From the NCBI GenBank assembly GCA_003243445.1, contig QFQQ01000034.1, positions 3,911 through 67,910 on the forward strand: a DNA stretch of 64,000 bases. Direction: 5' to 3'. Made by a program: the position numbers and the translations under genes. This document shows positions 33,883-43,528 of the stretch, one piece after another (the stretch's first letter is position 1; each line of letters opens with the position of its first letter). Below the pieces are notes generated by a model. It was not told the origin of the DNA. It searched no databases and worked only from the letters and a program-made list of their open reading frames with translations. This DNA comes from Citrobacter freundii (lineage in GTDB: Bacteria; Bacteroidota; Bacteroidia; Chitinophagales; Chitinophagaceae).

Positions 33883-36800
33883 CTAGAAAAGCGCCGTAAG
33901 CGAAGCCTTTCCCGTATGCACGGTTCTTGAATCAGATGGCTTACGCCCGTCGTACTGGAAATTCAGTTCGAGATTGTTCAGTAAACGCTTGGTGAGTGTA
34001 AGCGACCAGAGAAAGTTTTTGCCAGGCAACAGGCCATCAAGCATGATATAGCTCACCGTTGTGGCTACGCCGGATGTTCCGCTATAAGAAATATTGTTGA
34101 GTGTGAATTTGCCCGTCACGGAACTATTCTGTAATACATTGTATTTTGATTCCAGGTTGAATGAATGCGAATCTGCCACTTCGCCGCCATAGACAGGCTT
34201 GTTCTTTTTATGTTCGTACTTATAACCGGTAGAGACCCTAAGCGTGGTTCCATTGATCACACTGAAGATTGGTTCCAGGCTTTGAATATCCAGCTCATAG
34301 TTCCGGTTGTCAAACTGCGCGTTTGGCGTGAACAATGAATTGCCGGCTAAACGGCCCACCAGGTTCAATGATAATGCGCGGGTGAAATTCCATCTGAATC
34401 GCGTGCTCCAGTCATTCAATTCACGGCTTTCATAACCATAAGTGAGCAGAGCCTTGCCGGTATTGCGCAGGTTACTTACGTCTATGCCCCATGTAGTGTT
34501 GAAACGATTATAGGAGACGGTATTGGTAAGCACGGTGTTTAAGGTAACGAGATTTGTATCCGTCACGCTGTACTTGAACGGATTGAACTCAAAGTTTCCC
34601 TGCGCAATGGATTTCTTGCTGATCTGTAAAGACGTTACCAGATTGAATTTGGACAGAAAACTTTTAAAGCCTTTCAATCCCGGTTTATTAAGGATCGCCC
34701 TGGGATTGATATTAATGCTATAATTGAACGTGATATAATTTGATTTGATGAACTCATTTGTTGGAGTAAAAATGCGGATGAATTTTGCCTGGTCAGGAAA
34801 GGCTGCCAGTTCAAATTCGTTCAATTGCTGGATGCCATCCGAGTTGTAGTCGATCCATGCATATTGCCCTGTGCCGGCCGGCACTTCCACATAGGCAATA
34901 TCTCTTCTTTGCTCCTGCCCCGCACCCACTTCATACAATACGTTGCCGGTGATCAAACCCCTGATCTCATTCATGACGTATTCAGCACGGCCGAGAATGG
35001 TTTCATCTTCCTGCTGTTTGGAAAGTGCGGTATTGCGTACGTTGAGTTTCCGGAAGGTCGTATTCAAATAAAACTGGCGGTTTACATTCGAAAGCAATTC
35101 CGCTTGCAGATTCAGGTTGTAACTGCGATCACCATCCTGGTAGTTTTTTCCAACCAGGTACTTGTCTTCCCTTGTAAAGAACGTGGCGCTATAACGATTC
35201 TTTTTTGCCTCATCTGAACGGACATAAACTGAATAGCTGTCAAACCAGAAAGCGTTATAGGTAAGTGTGTCTGTACTTTTGTTACGTACGGTATTTTTTT
35301 CCATGGCATAACGGAAGCCAAGTTTCCAGTTGCTTAGTTGTTTCAGTTGTTTGCTGATATCAACTGTAGGCCTTAAAAAAACGCCTTTTTCAATTGCCGC
35401 ATTGAAGTTTGTTGCTACAAATTCATTGTTGAGTTGCCACCCTTTCCAGCTGGCAGTATGTACAACGGAGTTCTGAAAACCGTTGTAATCGCTGCCGCGC
35501 TGATAGTTAATGAACCGATAGGTGAATGCGTGATTGCGGTTATCTTTCAATCCTACAGAAGCCCGCAGGATGTTTTCTGTTTGAGGCGTTACAACGATCG
35601 GCAAGCCCCAGTCGCGGGAGAATTCAACCGTACGCAGGCGTTCAAGCGGTTTGAATTTGTCCTGTACATATTCATAATCCAATGCTGTAAACAGTTGCAG
35701 TTTGGTGGCTGACCTCAGTAGTTGTGTATTGTTCAACTGCACTTTTGCCGCATAACCCTGATCATCGCCATTACCATTTTTAGAGAATGTATTGGCGTCA
35801 TATTTACTCATTGCCAATTCGGTCTTTACCTGTGTATTTTCTGTAAGATTATAATCAATTCCGAGGTTGACGAGTTGCTGCTGCTTTGGTGTAACAAGCA
35901 ATGTAGCGGCTTCATAGTTGCCCTGTTTCACACCATTCAACGGTTCAACAAATTTGTACACTTTACCATTGGCGCCATTGAAATCAGGAATATAGTTGCC
36001 GTTACCCTGCCCCACCATGGCGAACGAAAGATTATAGAGCGTGACGGCTGTATTGGTGGAGTATTGATAAAACGAATCCACACCTGCGGGGCCCGTGTAG
36101 TAGATCTTTTCGTAGAGAATCTTGCCTGCGGCGAATGTATCTATCACCGCGGAAGGATAATAAGCTTTCTGGATGCTGTCGCCGATCGCACCAAGAAATT
36201 GTTTTTGCGCCGGGTCCAGCACCTGGTTGATCTGTGAGTTCTTTGCATCGCTGTTCGTGAATGCGCCTATGCGGAGTTTTAATTTTTTATTGAAATCCAG
36301 TTCTTCAGATACATAGAAGTTTGCATTGAGATAATTGCGGTCAGCGTATTCAAATTCGATCTGGATACGGCTGTCTTTGGTGATCATGCGTTTTGGCGTA
36401 AAGGTTACTTCCGCCGTATTGTAATTGATCACGTAATCCTGGTCTTCGCCGCGTTGCAGCAATTGTCCGTCGAGGAAAACCCTTTCTGTATTGGCGAGGA
36501 TAATAAAGAAGAATTCATTGTTGGCGCCGACAAGCCTGTATGGTCCCTGGTTCCCTTCGAGGTTTGGTGTATTGGTATTGTCGATGATATTGCGGGTGAA
36601 TTTACCTTTAGCAATAGAACCGCTTGCCAGCGTTTTTGATTCGATCTTCTCTCCCAGTTTGTTGGCTGTCTGAAATGATATACCCTGCAATCTTTTATAG
36701 AAGTTAAGAAAATAGCTTTGATTCTGCCGGATGTCAATATCCCCAAGGTTCAACTGCCAGTTGTTCTTTTTGAATTGAAGGAAGACCTGGTCAAATTCGT

Positions 36801-37407
36801 TCAGCTGCTGTGTAGTGCCATCCGGCTGCAGTGGAATATTATTATCGGTGATGGCGGCCTGTATCTCGATGCTGTCTCCCAGCATGCCGCTCAACTGCAG
36901 GTTCAGTGTTGAATTCAATACAGCATCCTGTGCGTTCCCGAATGCGATCTGTCTTCCAAAGCTGCCTTCAGCTTTCAGCGAACCGAAGTTAAATATGCCG
37001 CGTTGAGCGTCGGATAATTCGTTATTGAATTCATACGGTTCAAGCGCGATATTGTATTTTACGCTATCGTATTTCATCCGTTGCGTGACCGGATTAAGTT
37101 TGTAATTGAATACGCGGTATGAGATCAGGATGCTGTCTGCAACAGGTCTTTTCTTCCAGATCAGTCTTGAGTTGATGAAATCGAGATGATAATCGGCGGA
37201 ATCAATACCGGGTGAGTTGAAGGTGTTCGGGATGATGCTGAGTGTATCGAGGTGTAAGGTATCTCCCTGGATGGCTGTCTTTTTCACGCGCAGGTTTGAG
37301 CGTGATTGTCCCGGCAGCTGAGCCATGGCAGCCACACCAAACAGCAGGATGGTAAGTACCAGGGATATGCTGCGTAAAACGCTCAAAAGCAGGGAGTTTT
37401 TCCTCAA
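33883..37407 (-). CDS. large outer-membrane beta-barrel-like protein of unknown function
   Basis: A 1,174-residue protein starting at a TTG codon (37407) followed by a good signal peptide (MRKNSLLLSVLRSISLVLTI, cleavage after AMAQ near residue 29); no ATG precedes the signal in frame. The sequence is a long series of alternating amphipathic strands with aromatic girdles (VFLQFKKNNWQLNLGDIDIR, LRIGAFTNSDAKNSQINQVL, LQAELLSNVNRQFYLNTTFR, LELNFQYDGRK) and ends KASLTALF, so it is probably a large barrel. No plug or TonB box was seen, so it is not a standard TonB-dependent receptor. LDTLSIIPNTFN and INSRLIWKKR near residues 50-95 look like a folded N-terminal domain. Confidence 0.7.
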   Translation of the reverse strand: MRKNSLLLSVLRSISLVLTILLFGVAAMAQLPGQSRSNLRVKKTAIQGDTLHLDTLSIIPNTFNSPGIDSADYHLDFINSRLIWKKRPVADSILISYRVFNYKLNPVTQRMKYDSVKYNIALEPYEFNNELSDAQRGIFNFGSLKAEGSFGRQIAFGNAQDAVLNSTLNLQLSGMLGDSIEIQAAITDNNIPLQPDGTTQQLNEFDQVFLQFKKNNWQLNLGDIDIRQNQSYFLNFYKRLQGISFQTANKLGEKIESKTLASGSIAKGKFTRNIIDNTNTPNLEGNQGPYRLVGANNEFFFIILANTERVFLDGQLLQRGEDQDYVINYNTAEVTFTPKRMITKDSRIQIEFEYADRNYLNANFYVSEELDFNKKLKLRIGAFTNSDAKNSQINQVLDPAQKQFLGAIGDSIQKAYYPSAVIDTFAAGKILYEKIYYTGPAGVDSFYQYSTNTAVTLYNLSFAMVGQGNGNYIPDFNGANGKVYKFVEPLNGVKQGNYEAATLLVTPKQQQLVNLGIDYNLTENTQVKTELAMSKYDANTFSKNGNGDDQGYAAKVQLNNTQLLRSATKLQLFTALDYEYVQDKFKPLERLRTVEFSRDWGLPIVVTPQTENILRASVGLKDNRNHAFTYRFINYQRGSDYNGFQNSVVHTASWKGWQLNNEFVATNFNAAIEKGVFLRPTVDISKQLKQLSNWKLGFRYAMEKNTVRNKSTDTLTYNAFWFDSYSVYVRSDEAKKNRYSATFFTREDKYLVGKNYQDGDRSYNLNLQAELLSNVNRQFYLNTTFRKLNVRNTALSKQQEDETILGRAEYVMNEIRGLITGNVLYEVGAGQEQRRDIAYVEVPAGTGQYAWIDYNSDGIQQLNEFELAAFPDQAKFIRIFTPTNEFIKSNYITFNYSININPRAILNKPGLKGFKSFLSKFNLVTSLQISKKSIAQGNFEFNPFKYSVTDTNLVTLNTVLTNTVSYNRFNTTWGIDVSNLRNTGKALLTYGYESRELNDWSTRFRWNFTRALSLNLVGRLAGNSLFTPNAQFDNRNYELDIQSLEPIFSVINGTTLRVSTGYKYEHKKNKPVYGGEVADSHSFNLESKYNVLQNSSVTGKFTLNNISYSGTSGVATTVSYIMLDGLLPGKNFLWSLTLTKRLLNNLELNFQYDGRKPSDSRTVHTGKASLTALF

Positions 37408-37492
37408 AAGCGTAAAATTCGCTCTTTTATTGCATGAATGATGCAGGTGCGTGTCATTTCATGAAAAAGAATCAAATTTGGAGATTCAGATT

Positions 37493-38047
37493 ATGAAAAA
37501 ATATGCTTTCTTCCTGCTTGTTACAGGCATGATCAGCGGCATTGCAAAGGCACAGAGCCAGGCTGATGCTTATATACCCAGGGGCCGCAATCAGCAGGTT
37601 TCCTTTACGGCTTCGGTGCCTGTCGGGAGATTTGCAGACAGTCATCTTATCGGTGGCGGTCTGTCTTATAATTGGAGTGATCACCGGTTTGGCGACAGTG
37701 TAAATGCACGGAAATGGGTCGGCTTTACAGCGCAGGCAGGTGTTGATTATTTTCTGGGAAAAAAGGAAACGGTTGCAGGTTATCCGTTCAAATACGGGAA
37801 TAATCTGTATGTGCAGGTCATGCCGGGCATCATCTGTAATCCTAGCCCGCGATCAAGTGTGGTATTGCTGGCAGGACCTTCGCTGGGGATCTATAAGGAT
37901 GCTTCCAGTTTGTCATTAGGTATTAATCTTGCAGGAACGTATCAGCTGAGTCAGAAGGTTGCTATAGGGCCGTCTGTGTTTTACAGGAAGCATGCGGAGG
38001 TGGATGCATTGTGGACGGCTGGGGTGAAGGTTGGGTATGTGTTTTGA
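37493..38047 (+). CDS. small outer-membrane beta-barrel protein
   Basis: The ATG at 37493 gives 184 residues beginning with a signal peptide (MKKYAFFLLVTGMISGIAKA, cleavage after AQ). Strand-like segments (VSFTASVPVGRFADSHLIGG, WVGFTAQAGVDYFLG, LYVQVMPGIICNP, SVVLLAGPSLGIY, LSLGINLAGTYQL, WTAGVKVGYVF) and a final Phe fit an outer-membrane barrel of the OMP_b-brl type. The role is unknown. It is divergent from the large outer-membrane protein gene and 85 bp away from it. Confidence 0.7.
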   Translation: MKKYAFFLLVTGMISGIAKAQSQADAYIPRGRNQQVSFTASVPVGRFADSHLIGGGLSYNWSDHRFGDSVNARKWVGFTAQAGVDYFLGKKETVAGYPFKYGNNLYVQVMPGIICNPSPRSSVVLLAGPSLGIYKDASSLSLGINLAGTYQLSQKVAIGPSVFYRKHAEVDALWTAGVKVGYVF

Positions 38048-38063
38048 ATGATTGGCGTAGGAG

Positions 38064-38287
38064 CCCGCAGATCTCGCAGATCTGTCTTTTCAATCATCGA
38101 AAAGCCTTTTCTTTTTAGTGGTCTTCAACAGTACATGCGCAGATCACGCAGATAATAGTTCGTGATCAGAGGCCTATCTGCGCGATCTGCGCACTCATAT
38201 AAAGAAATGCCCAGATCAATTTATACCTTTCAAAAATCAAAGAGGTAGATCTGCGAAGTCCTCCTGCGGCGAACAAGTACTGCGGGA
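38064..38287. repeat. family D nested inverted repeat
   Basis: An inner pair, TGCGCAGATCACGCAGATA (38136-38154) and TATCTGCGCGATCTGCGCA (38175-38193), matches at 18 of 19 positions. Outer arms are CCCGCAGATCTCGCAGATCT (38064-38083) and TAGATCTGCGAAGTCC plus CTGCGGCGAACAAG (38246-38276). It fills the gap between two convergent genes. Confidence 0.8.
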
Positions 38288-38321
38288 TAATTACACAATC
38301 CAAACAGAAACCAGTCCGATT

Positions 38322-40481
38322 TCACTTTTCAATTCCTTCCAGCGCAAACAAAAACGCATACTGCAGCGCCACTTCCTTCAGGTAGTCAAACCTTCCCGAA
38401 GCACCGCCATGTCCCGATTCCATATCTGTTTTCAGCAACAATACGTGCTTGTCGGTTTTCATCTCCCTTAACTTTGCCACCCATTTCGCCGGTTCGAAAT
38501 ACTGTACCTGTGAATCATGAAGACCCGTCATCACCAGCATATTCGGATAATCTTTCTTCTCCACATTATCATAAGGTGAATAGGATTTCATATAGAAATA
38601 GCTTTCTTTATTTGCCGGATTTCCCCATTCATCATATTCATTTGTCGTAAGCGGGATGCTCGGATCCGACATGGTGGTGAGCACATCCACGAAAGGCACT
38701 TCCGCGATCACACCATTCCATAATTGCGGTGCCATATTGGCTATGGCGCCCATCAGCAAGCCACCCGCACTTCCACCTTGTGCGTACAGGTGACCGGCAG
38801 ACGTGTAATGCTGTGCAATCAGGTACTCTCCGCAATCGATAAAATCCGTAAATGTGTTTTTCTTGTTCATCATCTTACCATCTTCATACCATTGTCTTCC
38901 CATTTCCTCACCACCGCGGATATGCGCGATGGCAAAGATGAATCCGCGATCGAGAAGGCTTAGCCTGTCGCTGTCAAAATATGCATCAATACTGTAGCCG
39001 TAAGAGCCGTAGCCATATAGTAATAACGGAGCCGTGCCATCTTTGGGTGTTCCTTTCCTGTACACCAATGAGACAGGAACTTTAGTGCCGTCTTTCGCCG
39101 TTGCGTATATTCTTTCAGAGACATAATTATCCTTGTTGAAATTTCCCAACACCGGTTTCTCCTTCATCAGTTTTTTCTCTTTCGTTTTCATGTTATAATC
39201 AAAAACTGAATTGGGTGTTGTTAAGGATGTATAATCATATCTTACAACAGCTGTATTGAATTCGGGGTTCAGCGATGGATTGGCAGAATATGCAGGTTCG
39301 CCAAAATCAACATAATGCTCCGCTCCGCTTGCGAGATCTCTCACGCGCAATTTGATCAGTCCTTCTTTTCTTTCCGAGATCACCCAATAATCTTTGAACA
39401 CATCGATATCTTCCAGCAATACATCAGCACGATGAGGAATCACGTCTTTCCAGTTCTCTTTTCCGGTATTATTCAACGGGGTTTCCATCAGCTTGAAATT
39501 CTTTGCATCAAGATTGGTAACCACCAGGAATTTATCTCCGGAATGATCGATATCATACAACACATCTTTCATCCTCGGCTGGAATAGTTTGAACTCACCA
39601 AGTGGCTGATCCGCATCCAGCACTCTCAATTCCGAAGACATTGTAGCTTTGGATTCGATGATAATGAATTTGCGGGATCTTGTTTTGGAGACCGTGATAT
39701 AATTGGAGAGATCTTTTTCATCATATACGGTCACATCTGTTGCGGCTTCCGTACCGATCGTGTGACGCTTGATCTTTTCAGAAAGAAGTGTCTCTGGGTT
39801 ATTATGAACGTAAAAGATAGTCTTGTTATCATTACCCCAAACGATATTATCACCGGTTCCTTTGATCTCATCTTTCAGTGTCTGCCCTGTTTGCAGATCT
39901 TTGATGTGGATCGTGTATTGTCTGCGCGATACGCTGTCCACGCCATAAGCGACCAGGTTGTTATCCGGGCTGATGGTGATCGCCGAGACGGAATAATATC
40001 CCTGTCCTTCAGCCATTGCGTCCACATCCAGCAGGATCTCTTCAGTTGCGTCGAGGCTTCCTTTTTTGCGGCAGTATTTGAAGTATTGTTTTCCATCGTC
40101 GGTTCTGCGATAGTAGTAATAGCCGTTATTGAACACCGGCACGCTTTCGTCTTTCTCCTTGATGCGTGCTTTCATTTCTTTGAACAGATCATCCTGCAGC
40201 TGACGTGTGCCGGACATCATTGTGTCGAGATATTTGTTTTCGGCATTCAGGTAATCAACCACCTTTGAACTGTCAGGTCCTTTTTTGAAGAAATCATTCA
40301 TCCAGTAATAATCATCCACACGCGTATCCCCATGTGCGATCAGGTCCTTTGGCTTCTTTTCTGCAACCGGAGGCGTGATGCCGGCCGGCCAGGAATATGC
40401 TTGTTTTTTCACTTTGTTGTCGTTGTTATTGCAAGATAAGGCGGCGAGCGCCAATACAGACAGCAGGATTTTCGGTTGCAT
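38322..40481 (-). CDS. S9A oligopeptidase B-like lipoprotein peptidase
   Basis: A 719-residue prolyl oligopeptidase-family enzyme of the protease II (PtrB) branch, which cuts after basic residues in short peptides. It carries a lipobox (LALAALSC, Cys17), unlike cytoplasmic PtrB of enterobacteria, so it acts in the periplasm or at the outer membrane. The beta-propeller region spans about 60-400. The hydrolase domain has YGYGSYG, HIRGGEEMGRQWYEDGKM, the nucleophile Ser571 in AQGGSAGG, Asp656 in TGLHDSQV and His691 in SGHGGASGR. It is the second S9 peptidase in the window after the DPP-IV-like one at 5537-8098. Confidence 0.92.
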   Translation of the reverse strand: MQPKILLSVLALAALSCNNNDNKVKKQAYSWPAGITPPVAEKKPKDLIAHGDTRVDDYYWMNDFFKKGPDSSKVVDYLNAENKYLDTMMSGTRQLQDDLFKEMKARIKEKDESVPVFNNGYYYYRRTDDGKQYFKYCRKKGSLDATEEILLDVDAMAEGQGYYSVSAITISPDNNLVAYGVDSVSRRQYTIHIKDLQTGQTLKDEIKGTGDNIVWGNDNKTIFYVHNNPETLLSEKIKRHTIGTEAATDVTVYDEKDLSNYITVSKTRSRKFIIIESKATMSSELRVLDADQPLGEFKLFQPRMKDVLYDIDHSGDKFLVVTNLDAKNFKLMETPLNNTGKENWKDVIPHRADVLLEDIDVFKDYWVISERKEGLIKLRVRDLASGAEHYVDFGEPAYSANPSLNPEFNTAVVRYDYTSLTTPNSVFDYNMKTKEKKLMKEKPVLGNFNKDNYVSERIYATAKDGTKVPVSLVYRKGTPKDGTAPLLLYGYGSYGYSIDAYFDSDRLSLLDRGFIFAIAHIRGGEEMGRQWYEDGKMMNKKNTFTDFIDCGEYLIAQHYTSAGHLYAQGGSAGGLLMGAIANMAPQLWNGVIAEVPFVDVLTTMSDPSIPLTTNEYDEWGNPANKESYFYMKSYSPYDNVEKKDYPNMLVMTGLHDSQVQYFEPAKWVAKLREMKTDKHVLLLKTDMESGHGGASGRFDYLKEVALQYAFLFALEGIEK

Positions 40482-40520
40482 TTTTGAGAATTATAGTTGA
40501 ATTTACTGCTAGTCCGTGAA

Positions 40521-40548
40521 AAGAAAAAGCTCCCATTGGGGAGCTTTG
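40521..40548 (-). terminator. terminator of the sdh operon
   Basis: On the minus strand AAAGCTCC, a short loop and GGAGCTTT (40526-40547) are followed by TTCTTTT, about 25-50 nt after the sdhB stop. Confidence 0.85.
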
Positions 40549-40570
40549 CTTATTTTTTCAGACGGATGAT

Positions 40571-41320
40571 CTATTTGTCGGAAACGAGACCTGCCTTGGT
40601 ATATTCCGCATTAAGGCGGGAGATATTCGTGATCGAGATCTCTTTAGGGCAAACGGCTTCGCAGGCTTCAGTGAAGGTACAGGAACCAAAACCTTCTTTG
40701 TCCATTTGAGAAACCATATTCAGCACACGTGTTTTTCTTTCCGTATCACCTTGTGGCAACAGTGCCAGGTGAGATACTTTTGCTGACACGAACAGCATCG
40801 CCGAAGAGTTCTTACATGCGGCAACGCATGCCCCGCAACCGATACAGGCCGCTGCTGCGAATGCTTTATCTGCATTGTCTTTCTCGATCGGAATGGCGTT
40901 ACCATCGATGGACACACCTGTATTCACGGAAACGTATCCACCGGCCTGGATGATACGGTCAAATGCAGAGCGGTCCACCACCAGGTCTTTTACCACCGGG
41001 AAGGCATTGGCTCTCCATGGTTCAACAGTGATAGTATCGCCGTCTTTGAATGCACGCATGTGCAACTGACAGGTGGTCGTTCCATGCCATGGACCGTGCG
41101 GGCGGCCATTGATATACATAGAGCACATACCGCAAATACCTTCGCGGCAATCGTGGTCAAACGCGATCGGCTCTTTCCCGTCGTGGATCAGTTGTTCATT
41201 CAATACATCGAACATTTCCAGGAACGACATTTCTGAAGAAATATCTTTTACCTGGTAAGTTTCAAAATCACCCTCGGCCGCTGCGTTCTTTTGTTTCCAG
41301 ACCTTAAGCGTAAGATTCAT
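40571..41320 (-). CDS. sdhB: succinate dehydrogenase iron-sulfur subunit
   Basis: It passes electrons from SdhA to the membrane quinone site. I chose the ATG at 41320 (MNLTLKVWKQKN, 249 residues); an ATG at 41335 would add five residues. The [2Fe-2S] Cys residues are in CREGICGMC and the later TTCQLH; the [4Fe-4S] and [3Fe-4S] Cys residues are in CIGCGACVAAC and in CTFTEACEAVCP. It is the last gene of sdhCAB. A family C inverted repeat separates it from sdhA and may alter its expression relative to the other subunits. A clear terminator follows. Confidence 0.96.
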   Translation of the reverse strand: MNLTLKVWKQKNAAAEGDFETYQVKDISSEMSFLEMFDVLNEQLIHDGKEPIAFDHDCREGICGMCSMYINGRPHGPWHGTTTCQLHMRAFKDGDTITVEPWRANAFPVVKDLVVDRSAFDRIIQAGGYVSVNTGVSIDGNAIPIEKDNADKAFAAAACIGCGACVAACKNSSAMLFVSAKVSHLALLPQGDTERKTRVLNMVSQMDKEGFGSCTFTEACEAVCPKEISITNISRLNAEYTKAGLVSDK

Positions 41321-41373
41321 TGAATAGTGCTCCATATTGTGAGACCGTTTTTGCTTGAAAGAAATAATTTTCA

Positions 41374-41478
41374 GGTTCCATAGGTTCCAAAGGTTTCAGA
41401 AGTTTCATAGGTTAAGTTTCCAGGATCCGGGAAGTTATCAACCTCTGGAACCTTTGGAACCTATGAAACCCCCGGAAC
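41374..41478. repeat. family C inverted repeat inside the sdh operon
   Basis: Left arm 41374-41413 (GGTTCCATAGGTTCCAAAGG units) and right arm 41440-41478 (ACCTCTGGAACCTTTGGAAC units) are complementary with a few mismatches and a 26-nt spacer. It lies exactly between sdhA (stop at 41481) and sdhB, within what should be one transcript. Confidence 0.85.
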
Positions 41479-41480
41479 AT

Positions 41481-43457
41481 TTACTTATAGTTCCGCTGGC
41501 TAGGCTTAATCACCTCATACTCCAGCTTCTCCTTATGCAGATCCCATGCGCTGTCGCCTTTATATTCCCAGGCTGCAACATACATGTACTGATCGTCGTG
41601 GCGTAATGCTTCACCGTCTTCAGTCTGGCTTTCTTCGCGGAAGTGGCCGCCGCAGCTTTCGTTGCGGTCGAGCGCATCTTTACACATCAGTTCGCCCAGC
41701 TCGATAAAGTCTGCCACGCGGCCTGCTTTATCCAGTTCGTTATTCATCTCTTCGACGTCGCCGGGAATGCGAACATCGCTCCAGAATTCTTTTTTCAGTT
41801 GCTGTATCTCTGCGATCGCTTCGGTCAGGCCCTGTGCATTACGCGCCATACCGCATTTCTCCCACATGATCTTGCCGAGACGTTTGTGAAAACTTTCAAC
41901 AGATTGTTTGCCCTTAATGTTCATCAGCTGGCTGATCCTGTTTTTAACCGCAGATTCAGCTTGCTCAAATGCTTCGTGTGAAGTGGGGATCGGTTTGGTA
42001 GCGATCTCGTCAGCGAGATAATTACCAATGGTGTAAGGGATCACAAAATATCCATCAGCCAGCCCCTGCATGAGCGCAGATGCTCCGAGGCGGTTTGCAC
42101 CGTGATCGCTGAAGTTGGCTTCGCCGAGTGCATAAAGGCCTTTTACACTTGTCATCAGCTCATAATCCACCCAAAGGCCACCCATGGTGTAGTGAACCGC
42201 GGGATAGATCCTCATCGGTACTTCATACGGGTTCTCACCGGTGATCTTTTCATACATGTCGAACAGGTTACCATACTCTTCTTTCACCACTTCTTTTCCG
42301 AGACGGACAAGCGTTTCTTCATCCGGGTTGGCAATACCTAATTTGTTTGCTTCAGCGCGGCCGTATTTATTGATCAGGTTGAAACGGAAATCAAGATACA
42401 CGGCCTGTTTGGTCGTACCAACGCCATAGCCGGCATCGCAGCGTTCTTTTGCCGCGCGGGAGGCCACGTCACGGGGAACGAGGTTACCGAATGCAGGATA
42501 CCTTCTTTCCAGATAGTAATCCCTTTCTTCTTCAGGAATATCGTTGGCTTTGCGTATGTCGTTTTGTTTTTTAGGAACCCAGATCCGGCCATCATTTCTT
42601 AATGATTCGGACATCAGGGTCAGTTTGCTCTGGTGATCACCCGTTACCGGGATGCAGGTCGGGTGGATCTGTGTGAAGCAGGGGTTACCGAAGAATGCCC
42701 CTTTCTTATGTGCTTTCCAGGCTGCGGTTACGTTTGAACCCATCGCATTGGTGGAAAGATAGAATACGTTACCATATCCGCCGGTGCAAAGCAATACGGC
42801 GTGACCGAAATGTCTCTCCGTTTTACCGCTGATCAGATCACGTGCGATGATGCCTCTTGCTTTGCCATCGATCACTACCACATCAAGCATTTCATGGCGG
42901 GAGTACATCTGTACGTTGCCGAGTGCTACCTGGCGTTCGAGGGCCTGGTAAGCACCGATCAGCAATTGCTGACCAGTCTGACCTGCAGCATAGAATGTTC
43001 TTTTTACCTGTGTACCGCCGAAGGAGCGGTTATTCAGCAGGCCACCATATTCGCGGGCAAAGGGAACACCTTGCGCCACGCACTGGTCGATGATGTTCAC
43101 ACTTACTTCAGCCAGGCGATGTACGTTCGCTTCGCGTGCACGGTAATCACCACCTTTGATCGTATCATAAAACAAACGGAATACAGAATCACCATCATTC
43201 TGGTAGTTCTTTGCAGCATTGATGCCACCCTGTGCAGCGATAGAGTGCGCACGGCGGGGAGAATCCTGGAAACAGAAAGCTTTTACCCGATAACCCAACT
43301 CACCGAGGGACGCGGCGGCAGAAGCACCTGCCAGACCGGTTCCTACAACAATGACCTCGAGCTTTCTTTTATTGGCAGGGTTTACCAGTTTACAGTGACC
43401 TTTATAATCCACCCATTTATCTTCCAGTTTTCCTGCAGGAATTTTTGAATCTAACAT
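41481..43457 (-). CDS. sdhA: succinate dehydrogenase flavoprotein subunit
   Basis: It oxidises succinate to fumarate with a covalent FAD. The 658 residues have the N-terminal FAD-binding GTGLAGASAAASLGELGY (about 37-54), the His for covalent flavin linkage in RRAHSIAAQGGINAA (about 70), TQIHPTCIPVTGD, the active-site Arg region YPAFGNLVPRDVASRAAKE and C-terminal DHGANRLGASALMQGLADGY. It belongs to the larger Bacteroidota/Bacillus type. sdhC lies 71 bp upstream. Confidence 0.97.
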   Translation of the reverse strand: MLDSKIPAGKLEDKWVDYKGHCKLVNPANKRKLEVIVVGTGLAGASAAASLGELGYRVKAFCFQDSPRRAHSIAAQGGINAAKNYQNDGDSVFRLFYDTIKGGDYRAREANVHRLAEVSVNIIDQCVAQGVPFAREYGGLLNNRSFGGTQVKRTFYAAGQTGQQLLIGAYQALERQVALGNVQMYSRHEMLDVVVIDGKARGIIARDLISGKTERHFGHAVLLCTGGYGNVFYLSTNAMGSNVTAAWKAHKKGAFFGNPCFTQIHPTCIPVTGDHQSKLTLMSESLRNDGRIWVPKKQNDIRKANDIPEEERDYYLERRYPAFGNLVPRDVASRAAKERCDAGYGVGTTKQAVYLDFRFNLINKYGRAEANKLGIANPDEETLVRLGKEVVKEEYGNLFDMYEKITGENPYEVPMRIYPAVHYTMGGLWVDYELMTSVKGLYALGEANFSDHGANRLGASALMQGLADGYFVIPYTIGNYLADEIATKPIPTSHEAFEQAESAVKNRISQLMNIKGKQSVESFHKRLGKIMWEKCGMARNAQGLTEAIAEIQQLKKEFWSDVRIPGDVEEMNNELDKAGRVADFIELGELMCKDALDRNESCGGHFREESQTEDGEALRHDDQYMYVAAWEYKGDSAWDLHKEKLEYEVIKPSQRNYK

Positions 43458-43528
43458 AACCGGGGGTTTCTCTTATTAGTATGATTAGAACGATTTCAAT
43501 TTTGATTGCATGACATTGCTGTCATTCC

